NCBI GenBank assembly: GCA_009845425.1
Contig: VXZQ01000009.1
Span: forward strand, 1 to 64,000
Source: Holophagales bacterium
Lineage (GTDB): Bacteria > Acidobacteriota > Thermoanaerobaculia > Multivoradales > Multivoraceae
Reading direction: 5' to 3'
DNA length: 64,000 bases
Shown here: positions 7,444-23,462 of the stretch, piece after piece
Position numbering within the stretch: position 1 is the first letter of the stretch
Layout: each line of letters begins with the position of its first letter
Made by a program: the position numbers and the translations under genes
Notes under the pieces: generated by a model
What the model was told of the DNA's origin: nothing
What the model saw: only the letters and a program-made list of their open reading frames with translations
Databases searched by the model: none

Positions 7444-9906
7444 CTAGGGCGCCGAGCAGGAAAACGCCTCCTTGTCCTGCACGGGCAGGAAGCGTGTGCC
7501 GACCGGGTTCTCGTAGACCTGCTCCTTGCCGGTCTCGGTGTCGGTGACGGTCATCGTCACGCCCACATCCGTCAGGCCGCCGGCGAACACCCAGCGGTGG
7601 CCGTTGAAGTCGCAGCCGTCGAGCACCTTGAGGACCATCTCGACGTTGCTCTCCTGGAAGAACCAGTAGAGGCCGGTGTCGCCGGTGAGGGCCCAGGCGG
7701 TAGCGTCGCCCGTCTCGCCGTCCCGCTTCTCCCAGGTGGCGCGGACCGCGTAGCGGCCGTTCTCAAGGCAGAGGGTCTGTTCATCGGATACGCAACTGCC
7801 GTCGTGCTGCGCGAGTTCGGCTGCCGACCAGAAGGCCGGCGCAGCGACCTCCGGAGGCGCACCGGCACTACCGCCGCGCAGCGCCTCCATTTCGTCGTCC
7901 CCAAGCAGGTAACGGCTCTCGCCGTAGAGGTTGGCGCCCTGGGGACAGACGGCGAAGGTCTCCTGGTCCTGGACCTGCTGGAAGGCCGTGCCCGGCGGGT
8001 TGTAGTAGGTGGCCGCGACGCCGGTCTCCGAATCGATCACCTTCATGATGACCTTGACGTCGGTCAGTCCGCCGGCGAACACCCAGTAACGCTGGTTGAA
8101 GGAGCAGCCGTCGAGGACCTTGACCACGACTTCGATGTTGTCCGCGTTGAAGAACCACGAGTACCCCGTGTCGTTCGTCAGCGGCTCGACGGCGCCCGCG
8201 CCGTCGTCCTGCGCCGACTCCCACTGGAGCTCCACGCGGAAACGCCCCTGGTTCAGGCAGATGGTGTCGCCGTCGGGCTCGCACTCAGCGACTTCGGCGA
8301 GGGTCGTGGCGCCTACCTCTGCCGTCGGGCTCGAACTCCCGCGGTTGTTCGTGGCGACGACCTGGTACGCACGGAAGGTGGCGGGCGGGATGTTCTCGAC
8401 AACGAGTGACGTGGTGTTGGGCGGCAGGGTCGCGATGCGCATGAACTCGCTGTCCACCATCCGCTCGTGAACCTCGAAGCCGGTCTCGTCGCCGGAGCGG
8501 TCCTGCCAGCGGAGTTCCAGCACCGTCTGGCTGATCGCGGTAACGGTCAGGCCGGCGGGCGCTGCCGGCCCCACCGGGCCGACCGGTCCGGTCAGCGGGT
8601 AGAGAAAGCGCACCGCGTTCCGGTCGTCGCGGTTGAGGGCTCCACCGCGGCCGTCGCCGTGGGCGAGCGCGCGCATGATCGCCTCGTCGGTCAACTCGTT
8701 GCAGGAGCCGCTGGACTCGTCGCCGCAGGAGTGGCCGATACCCAGGGCATGACCCAACTCGTGGGTCATGATCTCGTCGTGGGCCCGGCGCGGGTTCGGG
8801 TTGCGGGCCAGCCACTCGCGGTAGCCGTCCTGGGTGGCGATGTTGGCCTCGATGATCTCGTAGGCCTCCGCGCGCCCGCCTCGCGGCACCGGGTGCGGCG
8901 GGTCGGACGCGCCACAGTAGAAGTACGCGGCAGTGATCGCGAGGATGCCGCCGATCTCCGGATGGAACGACCCCAGAATCTGTTCCTGCGGGTCCTCGAA
9001 GCCGATCGAGTTTTCGCCGTTCGGCGCCAGCGTGAACTCTTCGTTCGTGAAGCCACTCTGGACCAAGTGTGCCCGGCTTCGGGGATCCCCGTTCCAGGCC
9101 CGCATGCCGGCCAACACCGAGGAGCGGCCCCCGCCCGGAGCGCCCGGCTGACCGCTCTCCTGAACCACCATGTCGACGCTTTCGCCCCGGTCGAAACTGC
9201 GCCAGCGCAGCCGGGTTCCGGGCCGCTCGCAACCGGCCGGAGCGCGCGTCAGGTTGTAGGGAGACGCGACCGCCACGGGTCCCTCGGCCAGGTCGTCCGC
9301 GAAGTAGTCCGCCGGCTGCTCCCGGCCGCCGACGTGGTCAGCGATCCAGCGCCGGAAAGGCTCCGCGTGGCGCGGCAAGCGCGCCCGAACCCGCTCCTTC
9401 GCCTGAGAGTCGTCGGATAGCGGCGCCAGCTGCTGCAGAGACGGCTCGCGCATGAGCAGGGTCCGACCGCCTGCCTGCACCTCGAAGAACATGCCGAGCG
9501 CAAGTTCAGCGGTGCGGTAGACGCCCTCGATCGGGTCGAGGAACAGCAGCATCCGGTCCCCCTCGACGAGATCGGGGAGCCCCATGATCCGCGCCGCCAT
9601 GCCACCGGCGCCGATCCCCCCCGGCTGGCGCACGACGATCGTGCCGCCGGGGACGAAGCCCTTCAGCACCTCCTCGACCTGGAACATGTAGTCGGTCGAC
9701 GGGATGCCTTCCACAGGCGCCGATTCGGCGGCGATGACTTCGCCGAAGACGATGACGGGGGAACGCTCGACCATTGCCTCGTCGGTGGGCATGACGTAGA
9801 CGAGGGCCTGGGTGGCGGAGGCGAGGAGGAGAATGCCGGCCAGAAGGCCGGCGCACCGACACCGGCGCCGGTAGAGAGGAATGTCGATTTGACGATGGGT
9901 GGGCAT
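7444..9906 (-). CDS. Secreted matrixin-like metalloprotease with FN3 and two C-terminal repeat domains
   Basis: 820 aa from the ATG at 9906 (MPTHRQIDIPLYRRR). The hydrophobic core of the signal peptide, [17 protein letters not shown], begins inside a dispersed palindrome copy (9835-9861). The zinc motif HELGHALGIGH is near residue 382, with CGDESSGSC after it. A fibronectin type III domain follows (about residues 447-540), then two copies of the ~110-residue shared domain (about 545-665 and 705-820). The linker between them carries a degenerate palindrome copy read as APAFWSAAE (7823-7845). The protease half is paralogous to the 2914-4599 gene. Confidence 0.8.
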   Translation of the reverse strand: MPTHRQIDIPLYRRRCRCAGLLAGILLLASATQALVYVMPTDEAMVERSPVIVFGEVIAAESAPVEGIPSTDYMFQVEEVLKGFVPGGTIVVRQPGGIGAGGMAARIMGLPDLVEGDRMLLFLDPIEGVYRTAELALGMFFEVQAGGRTLLMREPSLQQLAPLSDDSQAKERVRARLPRHAEPFRRWIADHVGGREQPADYFADDLAEGPVAVASPYNLTRAPAGCERPGTRLRWRSFDRGESVDMVVQESGQPGAPGGGRSSVLAGMRAWNGDPRSRAHLVQSGFTNEEFTLAPNGENSIGFEDPQEQILGSFHPEIGGILAITAAYFYCGASDPPHPVPRGGRAEAYEIIEANIATQDGYREWLARNPNPRRAHDEIMTHELGHALGIGHSCGDESSGSCNELTDEAIMRALAHGDGRGGALNRDDRNAVRFLYPLTGPVGPVGPAAPAGLTVTAISQTVLELRWQDRSGDETGFEVHERMVDSEFMRIATLPPNTTSLVVENIPPATFRAYQVVATNNRGSSSPTAEVGATTLAEVAECEPDGDTICLNQGRFRVELQWESAQDDGAGAVEPLTNDTGYSWFFNADNIEVVVKVLDGCSFNQRYWVFAGGLTDVKVIMKVIDSETGVAATYYNPPGTAFQQVQDQETFAVCPQGANLYGESRYLLGDDEMEALRGGSAGAPPEVAAPAFWSAAELAQHDGSCVSDEQTLCLENGRYAVRATWEKRDGETGDATAWALTGDTGLYWFFQESNVEMVLKVLDGCDFNGHRWVFAGGLTDVGVTMTVTDTETGKEQVYENPVGTRFLPVQDKEAFSCSAP
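7823..7845 (+). repeat. Degenerate palindrome in a protease linker
   Basis: GCCGACCAGAAGGCCGGC; one stem mismatch. Encodes APAFWSAA on the minus strand. Confidence 0.65.
9835..9861 (+). repeat. Palindrome within a signal-peptide region
   Basis: Full core with GCACCGACA. Encodes CRCAGLLAG at the start of the hydrophobic core. Confidence 0.85.
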
Positions 9907-10016
9907 AGTAGAGCCCGTCGCCCGAAGTGGACGGGCGAGGGAAAAGCGCGCGGATTCTAGCATCCTCAAGGGTTTCGCGGTGTTTCCAACCCGTTCCGGA
10001 ACGGCAGGATTCCCGC

Positions 10017-10685
10017 TCAGGAGAGCAGTTGGCCGGCTCTCGCCGTCAACTCGTCGAGCCTGGCGCCGAGTTCCAGCCGCGCCTCCTCGCGCTCCGCGGC
10101 CGTCGCCTTGCGCTCGAGCACCATCGGCTCCCCGACCACGACCGCCACGCGGGTGAAGGGGGCGCCGATCCTCATGCGGTCCCAGCTTCGCAGTCTGAAC
10201 CCGCGGGCGGCGGCGATGCCGGCGGGCACGATCGGCGCGCCCGACGTCGCCGCCAGCACGATGCCGCCGGGCTTGGCCTCGCGGGCCGGCCCGCGCGGAC
10301 CGTCAGGCATGAGGAGCAGGGTCGACCGGTGCCTGCGGAGCTCGCCGTAGAGGTGGAGCGCCGCCTCGCGGCCGCCCCGCGAGGTCGAGCCGCGGGTGAC
10401 GCGGATGCCCCAGGCTCGGCCGATCCGCGCCGACAGCTCACCGTCGGCGGAGTGGCTGGCGAGGATGGACACCGGTCCGCCGGCGGGCAGCAGGAACCGG
10501 CGCACCAACAGCAGGGAGAGCGCCGTCTGCTCGTGCCAGCAGGCGAGCATGGCCGGAGGCTGGAGCGCCCGCTCCAGGTGCTCGCCGCCCTCGAAGTGGC
10601 GGAGGCGCCAGGTGGCGGTCACGGCCTGCGAGAGGAACCGCAACGCCACGGCGGCGGGCGCCAGGGCGGCGCCGCGGACCTTCAT
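10017..10685 (-). CDS. DUF374 / lysophospholipid acyltransferase family protein
   Basis: 222 aa from an ATG at 10685. The motifs ILASHSADGEL (about residue 75) and LLMPDGPRGPAREAKPG (about 125-140) are typical of the DUF374 family, often annotated as KDO2-lipid A or lysophospholipid-type acyltransferase. It is next to an MsbA-like lipid exporter on the same strand, which supports a role in envelope lipid or lipid A acylation. The exact acceptor is unknown. Confidence 0.75.
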   Translation of the reverse strand: MKVRGAALAPAAVALRFLSQAVTATWRLRHFEGGEHLERALQPPAMLACWHEQTALSLLLVRRFLLPAGGPVSILASHSADGELSARIGRAWGIRVTRGSTSRGGREAALHLYGELRRHRSTLLLMPDGPRGPAREAKPGGIVLAATSGAPIVPAGIAAARGFRLRSWDRMRIGAPFTRVAVVVGEPMVLERKATAAEREEARLELGARLDELTARAGQLLS

Positions 10686-10708
10686 GGGCGGTACGACCGG
10701 GCGTTGCG

Positions 10709-10796
10709 GAGCTCGGGCTCGCCGCTTCGCGGCCCTGCTTCCCCGCGGGTCAGAAGACCCGCGGCACCGGCCGGCCAGAAGGCCGGCGCACCGACA
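10709..10796 (+). repeat. Composite palindrome module after the ABC exporter gene
   Basis: CTCGCCGCTTCGCGG, then GCGGGTCAGAAGACCCGC, then the full core ending 4 nt from the exporter stop. Two stems of different sequence share the AGAA loop. Confidence 0.9.
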
Positions 10797-10799
10797 AGG

Positions 10800-14967
<4,168 letters not shown>

Positions 14968-15024
14968 CTCGCGCACGCCGCTCCGCGGCGGCGCCCGGAT
15001 GCCGGCCAGAAGGCCGGCGCACCC
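14968..15024 (+). repeat. Palindrome between ligA and RES toxin stops
   Basis: CACGCCGCTCCGCGGCG, then the full core at 15001-15024. Confidence 0.85.
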
Positions 15025-15042
15025 AGTTCCTGCCGCGCAGGT

Positions 15043-15576
15043 CTAACTCAGAAAGCGAACGGCAGCCAGAAGCGTCACGTCCGGCCGGCCCTCGAAGACC
15101 GCCCGCCACCCGGTCAGGTCCGGCCTTCCGCCGAACAGGACAATCGTCTGGCCGTCCCGTTCAGCGCCCGGTTGCAGACCCGCGTCAACACGCCATCCTC
15201 CGGCCGCGCCCGGCATCAGCGCCGCTGACCGCGCCATGAGGCCTGAAGACCCGGCCGACCGGTGGCGTCGCGCCTCCTCCCGGCACGCGGAGTACGACCC
15301 GGCATCGCCCGTCAGGGTTTCCGCGGGCAACTCGGCGCTGGCCAGGTGTTCCGACCCGATGTCGACCGCCCATAGCGACCGACGTACATAGGACAACTCT
15401 TCGGGATCGCGAATGTCCTCGTGTCGCAGAAACTCGGCCCACGCGCCGTCGGGCGTATCGCTCAGGTACTGCACCGGCCCTTCACCTTCCGCGTGCCACC
15501 GGGCGGCCGGCTGTGAGCCCACGCCCTCCTCCCACAGGAATGGGTAGCGGGAGTCCGCGTTGCGCCAGGCGATCAC
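15043..15576 (-). CDS. RES-domain toxin (NAD+-degrading family)
   Basis: 177 aa from the GTG at 15576, which overlaps the antitoxin stop as GTGA; an in-frame ATG at 15648 would lie inside the antitoxin gene. The protein shows RES features: an early arginine (VIAWRNADSRYPF), a Tyr/Ser-rich core (VQYLSDTPDGAWAEFLRHE) and a C-terminal Arg-rich strand. RES toxins of this family degrade or phosphorolyse NAD+ and are neutralised by an Xre/MbcA-type antitoxin encoded upstream, exactly the arrangement here. Convergent with ligA. Confidence 0.8.
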   Translation of the reverse strand: MIAWRNADSRYPFLWEEGVGSQPAARWHAEGEGPVQYLSDTPDGAWAEFLRHEDIRDPEELSYVRRSLWAVDIGSEHLASAELPAETLTGDAGSYSACREEARRHRSAGSSGLMARSAALMPGAAGGWRVDAGLQPGAERDGQTIVLFGGRPDLTGWRAVFEGRPDVTLLAAVRFLS

Positions 15577-16193
15577 GTGGCAGGCGACCAGACCAGGGCC
15601 CCGGCCAGGTCGCGGACCCGCCGCGGACCCGGATCCTCCGGCTTCCACTCGGCCTCCAGCAGTTCCGCCGGGCTCCGGCCGTCGAGCAGCGTGCGCGGTC
15701 GATCGAACCAGCGCCGTACGCCGATGTCGTTGTAGGCCCCTGCAAGATCGCCCGCGACCAGCGCCAGAAAATGCAAGCGCGCGGCAACCGCGTCAGGCAC
15801 CGCCCTTTCGCCCGCCAGGTAGCGTCGCAGGCTCACGGCCGAAACCTGCAACAGTCTCGCAAGGAGTTCACGCCCCAGCAGGCTGTCGAGCCGAGGTCCC
15901 TCCGCCACCGGAACCGGCGAAGCCTCCAGTGCGTCGCTCAGTTGCTGAAGTTGACGGACGAATCGCTCACGCTCGCCCTCGCTCTGCGGGACGATTGCCG
16001 GCAGGTGGCGTCCCACACCGGCACGCCGTAGCCGGGCCAGCACGTTCTCCCAAACCGACGCGTCCAGCCTGTCGATGGCGCCCTTGCCCAGGATGCCCAT
16101 CGCTTCTGCCCGGGTCAGCACCTGGATTCCCAGGGGCAAAGACTGGCGGTCATCGAACGGATCGCCAACGGATCGGATACGGATATCACTCAT
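15573..16193 (-). CDS. Xre/MbcA/ParS-type antitoxin of the RES toxin
   Basis: 206 aa from the ATG at 16193. A helix-turn-helix-like segment (LLARLLQVSAVSLRRYLAGER) lies around residues 110-135. The C-terminus has the toxin-binding DUF2384-type motif (IGVRRWFDRPRTLLDGRSP, about 160-180). It has an unusually long N-terminal part of ~100 residues. The stop overlaps the toxin GTG. A 10-bp inverted repeat spans its own start codon, fitting autorepression. Confidence 0.8.
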   Translation of the reverse strand: MSDIRIRSVGDPFDDRQSLPLGIQVLTRAEAMGILGKGAIDRLDASVWENVLARLRRAGVGRHLPAIVPQSEGERERFVRQLQQLSDALEASPVPVAEGPRLDSLLGRELLARLLQVSAVSLRRYLAGERAVPDAVAARLHFLALVAGDLAGAYNDIGVRRWFDRPRTLLDGRSPAELLEAEWKPEDPGPRRVRDLAGALVWSPAT

Positions 16194-16212
16194 TGATCCG
16201 AACCGTATCCGA
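16173..16212 (-). promoter_or_regulatory. Likely operator of the RES toxin-antitoxin operon
   Basis: TCGGATACGG (16173-16182) and CCGTATCCGA (16203-16212) are perfect inverted repeats whose 20-nt spacer contains the antitoxin ATG (16191-16193). Shorter CGGATC copies lie nearby at 16158-16175. The placement suits repression by the antitoxin. Confidence 0.6.
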
Positions 16213-16310
16213 ATCGGCGCCAGCGCGCCAACGAATCGTGGGGCCAGACCCGGCTAACGCCCCGAAACCGCCTCGCAGGCTCGGTGTTTCGGCCCATCCC
16301 GTCCTCTCCC

Positions 16311-16360
16311 AGGAGCTTGCGCCGAAAACTCACCCGTAGCGTTCTACGGCGCAAGCTCCT
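16311..16360. promoter_or_regulatory. 14-bp perfect inverted repeat before the NtrC-type regulator
   Basis: AGGAGCTTGCGCCG (16311-16324) and CGGCGCAAGCTCCT (16347-16360) are exact complements separated by 22 nt, ending 12 nt before the ATG at 16373. The right arm would hide the ribosome-binding region if transcribed. It could be an operator or a 5' leader hairpin. Confidence 0.55.
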
Positions 16361-16372
16361 AGGATCCGCGCC

Positions 16373-17758
<1,386 letters not shown>

Positions 17759-17762
17759 GACC

Positions 17763-18479
17763 GTGACCCACCTCTCCGTCAACGTCGACCACGTCGCCAC
17801 GCTGCGGCAGGCGCGACTTGCCGGCTATCCAAGCCCCCTGGAGGCCGCCCGGCTCGCCGAGGAAGCCGGCGCCTTCGGCGTAACCGTGCATCTCCGCCAG
17901 GACCGCCGGCACATTCAGGACCAGGATGTCGTCGACCTCCGCGAGGCGGTCGAGGGCCGGCTCAACCTGGAGATCGCGGCCGAGGAGCCGATGCTTCACT
18001 TCGCGGAGCGGGTGCGGCCCGATCAGGTAACGCTCGTGCCGGAGCGACCGGACGAGGTGACGACGGAGGGCGGGCTCGATCTGATCGGACGCGGTGAGCA
18101 GGTGCGCCGCGCCGCCAGCCGCCTGGTCGAGGCTGGCATCCGCGTGGCCGTCTTCGTCGACCCCGACCTGACGCAGCTAGCGGCTCTCGACGATCAGGAC
18201 GATGTGAGCGGCTTCGAGCTGAACACCGACGCCTACACGCGCGTCTCGGGCGCCGACGCGGACGCCGAGTTCACGAAGATCGAGGCGGCCGCCGAGCGCG
18301 GCCTCGCGGCGGGCCGGGAGGCGTACGCCGGACACGGCCTGACCATCGCCAACGTCGGCCGGGTCGCGGCGCTCGCCGGCGTCAGCGAGCTGAACATCGG
18401 CCACTCGATCGTGTCGCGTGCGGTGCTGATCGGAATGCCGGCGGCAGTGGCCGAGATGCTGGAGGCGATGCGCGTCTAG
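17763..18479 (+). CDS. pdxJ: Pyridoxine 5'-phosphate synthase
   Basis: 238 aa from a GTG at 17763. The start reads MTHLSVNVDHVATLRQAR, with family motifs VTVHLRQDRRHIQDQDV and ELNIGHSIVSRAVLIGM. It condenses 1-deoxy-D-xylulose 5-phosphate with 3-amino-2-oxopropyl phosphate to make vitamin B6. It is probably co-transcribed with the regulator just upstream. Its stop overlaps that of glmM on the other strand. Confidence 0.96.
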   Translation: MTHLSVNVDHVATLRQARLAGYPSPLEAARLAEEAGAFGVTVHLRQDRRHIQDQDVVDLREAVEGRLNLEIAAEEPMLHFAERVRPDQVTLVPERPDEVTTEGGLDLIGRGEQVRRAASRLVEAGIRVAVFVDPDLTQLAALDDQDDVSGFELNTDAYTRVSGADADAEFTKIEAAAERGLAAGREAYAGHGLTIANVGRVAALAGVSELNIGHSIVSRAVLIGMPAAVAEMLEAMRV

Positions 18480-19861
18480 GCGCCGAGTTCGGCTTCGAGG
18501 ACGCTGGTGATGCTGCTGCAGAGTTCTTCGATGCGGGCCTGGTCGGGGCCTTCGATCATCACTCGCGCCAGGGCTTCGGTGCCGCTGTAGCGGAGCAGGA
18601 CGCGGCCGGAGGTTCCGAGCTCGCGCTCCACGGAGGCGACGGCTTCGCTGAGGCCGGGGACGCTCTCGAGCGGCTGCTTCTCGCGTACCTTGACGTTGCG
18701 CAGGGTCTGCGGGAAGCGGCGGAAACCGGCGGCCAGGTAGGCGAGCGAACGGCCGGACGCGGCGACGATTGCCGCGACGGCGGCGGCGGTGAGCAGGCCG
18801 TCGCCGGTCGTGCCGAGTTCGAGGTCGACCAGGTGGCCGGATTGTTCGCCGCCGAGACGGATGTCTTGGCGCCGCATGACGTCGACCACTTCGCGGTCGC
18901 CGACGCCGCAACGAACGACGTCGACGTTCCCGGCTTCGAGCGCCTTCTCCAGGCCCATGTTCGACATCGTCGTGGCCACGATGCGGCGGCCGGGAAGATC
19001 GTCCCGCGCCGCGAGGTAGGTGGCCCAGACGTAGAGCAGGATGTCGCCGTCGCAGATGCGTCCCCGGTGATCGCAGAGCAACGCGCGGTCGGCGTCGCCG
19101 TCGAGGGCGACGCCGAGGTCGCTGCCGGTGGCGCGGGTGAAGGCCGCGACGCGCTCGGTGCAGGTGGAGCCGCAGTCGAGGTTGATGTTCCGGCCGTCCG
19201 GCTGATCGCAGGTGACGGCGCAGTCGGCGCCCAGGCCGGTGAAGAGCCGCTCGGCGTACGGAGCGCCGGCGCCGTTCGCGGCGTCGACGGCGATCCGCAG
19301 GCCGGCCAGGGGCCGGTCCGGCGGCAGCGAGGCCGCCAGGTGGTCCAGGTAGCGATCGGCGAGTTCGGGTTCGTCGTCGGGTTGGTCGCCGGCTTCGCCG
19401 GCGGCGATTCTGTCCGCCGCCTGCGGCGGCAGCGGGTCGGAAGACCCGCGCACCCAGTCTTCGAGCCGGTCTTCGATCGCCTGCTCGACGGAGGGATCGA
19501 CCTTGAAGCCGTCCGCCCCGATCAGCTTGACGCCGTTGTCGGTGTACGGGTTGTGGCTGGCCGAGACGACGATACCTCCGGCGGCGCCCAGCTCGGTGAC
19601 CAGGTACGCCACTGCCGGCGTGGGCACGACACCGGCCGAGCGCACCTCGCAGCCCGCGGCGCGGATGGCAGCGGCGAGCCAGCCGGCGATCTCGGTGCGG
19701 CTGGAGCGGGTGTCGCCGCCGAGGATCAGGAGTGGAGCCGGCCTGCGGCCGCCGCAGAGCCGGGCGAACCAGTAGCCGACGGCCTGGACGGTGGACCGGT
19801 CGAGCGGCGGCGTGCCGAAGACGGCGCGCATGCCGTCCGTGCCGAACAGTCGTCGCGTCAA
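18476..19861 (-). CDS. glmM: Phosphoglucosamine mutase with a repeat-encoded insertion
   Basis: 461 aa from a TTG at 19861 that overlaps the cdaR stop. It starts LFGTDGMRAVFGTPPLD. The phosphoserine loop is VVSASHNPYTDNGVKL, the metal loop DGDADRALL and the phosphate-binding end RYSGTEALARVMIEG. It converts glucosamine-6-P to glucosamine-1-P for peptidoglycan and LPS. Residues ~135-158 ([19 protein letters not shown]) are encoded by three palindromes of the dispersed family (19388-19455), an extra segment not expected in GlmM, probably a surface loop. In other bacteria GlmM binds and modulates CdaA. Confidence 0.95.
   Translation of the reverse strand: MTRRLFGTDGMRAVFGTPPLDRSTVQAVGYWFARLCGGRRPAPLLILGGDTRSSRTEIAGWLAAAIRAAGCEVRSAGVVPTPAVAYLVTELGAAGGIVVSASHNPYTDNGVKLIGADGFKVDPSVEQAIEDRLEDWVRGSSDPLPPQAADRIAAGEAGDQPDDEPELADRYLDHLAASLPPDRPLAGLRIAVDAANGAGAPYAERLFTGLGADCAVTCDQPDGRNINLDCGSTCTERVAAFTRATGSDLGVALDGDADRALLCDHRGRICDGDILLYVWATYLAARDDLPGRRIVATTMSNMGLEKALEAGNVDVVRCGVGDREVVDVMRRQDIRLGGEQSGHLVDLELGTTGDGLLTAAAVAAIVAASGRSLAYLAAGFRRFPQTLRNVKVREKQPLESVPGLSEAVASVERELGTSGRVLLRYSGTEALARVMIEGPDQARIEELCSSITSVLEAELGA
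19388..19455 (+). repeat. Three palindromes in frame inside glmM
   Basis: GCCGGCTTCGCCGGC (19388-19402), GCCGCCTGCGGCGGC (19416-19430) and GCGGGTCGGAAGACCCGC then GCACCC (19432-19455). Confidence 0.85.
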
Positions 19862-20583
19862 CTGCCCGCGCCGGACGACTGGGGCTGCCTGGAGACCATC
19901 GGCACGAACACGTCGACGATGGTCGGGAACTCGACCTGGACGTGTTCGCTGTTGAAACGCACCCGCACCTGCGCCGCCGTGAAGTCGACTCCGCGCCCGG
20001 TGATGTCGACCGGGCCGGCTACCGCGACCTCCAGCTTGTTGATCTCCGAGCGCGATCCGCGCACCGTGACCCGCGGCGGCTCGATCCGGACGTTGTCGTA
20101 GTCCACGCTGACGCCGCCGATCGGCTCACCGATCGTGTCGACCTGAACCGGTACCGAGACCAGGATCTCCTCGTCGACGCCGAGGGTCAGGCGATCCGGG
20201 ATGACCGACACGACCTCGACCTCCTCGTCGGGCAGCAGGACATCCTCCGGGGCGAGGTCGATCTCGACGACGCGAGGCCCGCTGTAGGCGCCGCCCACGA
20301 ACACGTCGTCCGGTAGCGGCACCTGCACGCGGATCTGATCGAGGTCCAGGGAAGCGATCCGCTCGTCGCTGCCGCGAATCCGGACGTCGACCCCGGCGGG
20401 CTCGAAGCTCAGCACCGTCAGCCGCTCGTGATCGGGGATCGTCAGCCGGGCCTGGACGTTCTCCTCGCTCGGCGGCGTCGTCATCTCGCGCAGGCGCGGG
20501 CAGAACGACGCCGGCAGCCAGATGCCGATCGCGATCACGACCGCGAGGGCCCGGAACGTCCAGCGATTCCCGTTCGCGCTCAC
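19858..20583 (-). CDS. cdaR: YbbR-domain protein, regulator of the c-di-AMP cyclase
   Basis: 241 aa from a GTG at 20583 (GTGA overlap with cdaA). One N-terminal membrane helix (FRALAVVIAIGIWLPASF) is followed by beta-rich YbbR-like repeats on the outer side. Position between cdaA and glmM with 4-nt overlaps on both sides matches the conserved cda-glm operon. The family tunes CdaA activity. Confidence 0.85.
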   Translation of the reverse strand: MSANGNRWTFRALAVVIAIGIWLPASFCPRLREMTTPPSEENVQARLTIPDHERLTVLSFEPAGVDVRIRGSDERIASLDLDQIRVQVPLPDDVFVGGAYSGPRVVEIDLAPEDVLLPDEEVEVVSVIPDRLTLGVDEEILVSVPVQVDTIGEPIGGVSVDYDNVRIEPPRVTVRGSRSEINKLEVAVAGPVDITGRGVDFTAAQVRVRFNSEHVQVEFPTIVDVFVPMVSRQPQSSGAGS

Positions 20584-21305
20584 ACCGAAGACCTCCTCGT
20601 GCCGGGCGCCAGCAACAGTTCGAAGAGCTGGTTGCGCAACTCGCGCAGCGTGAGGTCGCCGGTCAGCCGACCCTCCTGCGCGATCGAGATCTTACCGGTC
20701 TCCTCCGAGACGACGACCACCACCGCGTCCGTCTCCTCCGTGATGCCGATCGCGGCGCGGTGCCGCGTGCCGTGCTCGATGGAAACCCCCGCGCTGGTCG
20801 TCAGCGGCAGAAAGCACGCCGCCGCCGCGATGCGGTCCTTCTGGACGATCACGGCGCCGTCGTGGAGCGGCGTGTCGCGGGAAAAGACCGTCAGCAGCAG
20901 GTCGTGGGAAACCGCGGCGTCGAGGACGATGCCGTTCTCCGCGTAGTCCCGCAGACCGTCGATCCGCTCGACCACGATCAGCGCGCCCAGCTTCCGGACC
21001 GACAGGGCCTGCGCCGCGATCACGATCTCCTCGACCCCGGACTCGTCCGTCTGGTCCGTCGTCAGGCGCAGCAGTGGATTGCGGCCGACGCGGGCGAGCG
21101 CTCTCCGGATCTGGTTCTGGAACAGGACGACGATGACGATCGGCAGGGCCGGCAACAGGTAGTTCAGCGAGGCCTGCAGCGTGTCCAGGCGAAGCAGCGC
21201 CGCGATCCACGCCGCCCCGGCCAGCACCAGGATGCCGACCAGGATGCGGACGCCCCCGGTGCCGCGGATCAGAAGCAGAAGGTTGTAGACGACGAGGCCG
21301 ACCAC
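20580..21305 (-). CDS. cdaA: Diadenylate cyclase (c-di-AMP synthase)
   Basis: 241 aa from a GTG at 21305. Three N-terminal membrane helices precede a DisA_N cyclase domain with DGA (TPLHDGAVIV) and RHR (EHGTRHRAAIG) motifs. It makes c-di-AMP from two ATP. The family N-terminus seems to continue upstream in frame (GWRDLVDLLVV, to about 21356) but no ATG, GTG or TTG is there, so a CTG start at 21356 or a shortened N-terminus is possible. Between ftsH and cdaR on the same strand. Confidence 0.93.
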   Translation of the reverse strand: MVGLVVYNLLLLIRGTGGVRILVGILVLAGAAWIAALLRLDTLQASLNYLLPALPIVIVVLFQNQIRRALARVGRNPLLRLTTDQTDESGVEEIVIAAQALSVRKLGALIVVERIDGLRDYAENGIVLDAAVSHDLLLTVFSRDTPLHDGAVIVQKDRIAAAACFLPLTTSAGVSIEHGTRHRAAIGITEETDAVVVVVSEETGKISIAQEGRLTGDLTLRELRNQLFELLLAPGTRRSSV

Positions 21306-21367
21306 CAGGAGGTCGACCAGATCCCTCCAACCCAGAAGTCCGAGCGGTTGCGCCAGGTCCGCCGTCT

Positions 21368-23371
<2,004 letters not shown>

Positions 23372-23462
23372 TTTTCTGAGCCAGGCCTCACCCGCGGGGG
23401 ACAACGGTCCCTAAGCCCGCAGGATTCCGTAACCACTGTACGAGCGGGTGCCCGGAAGGTTG

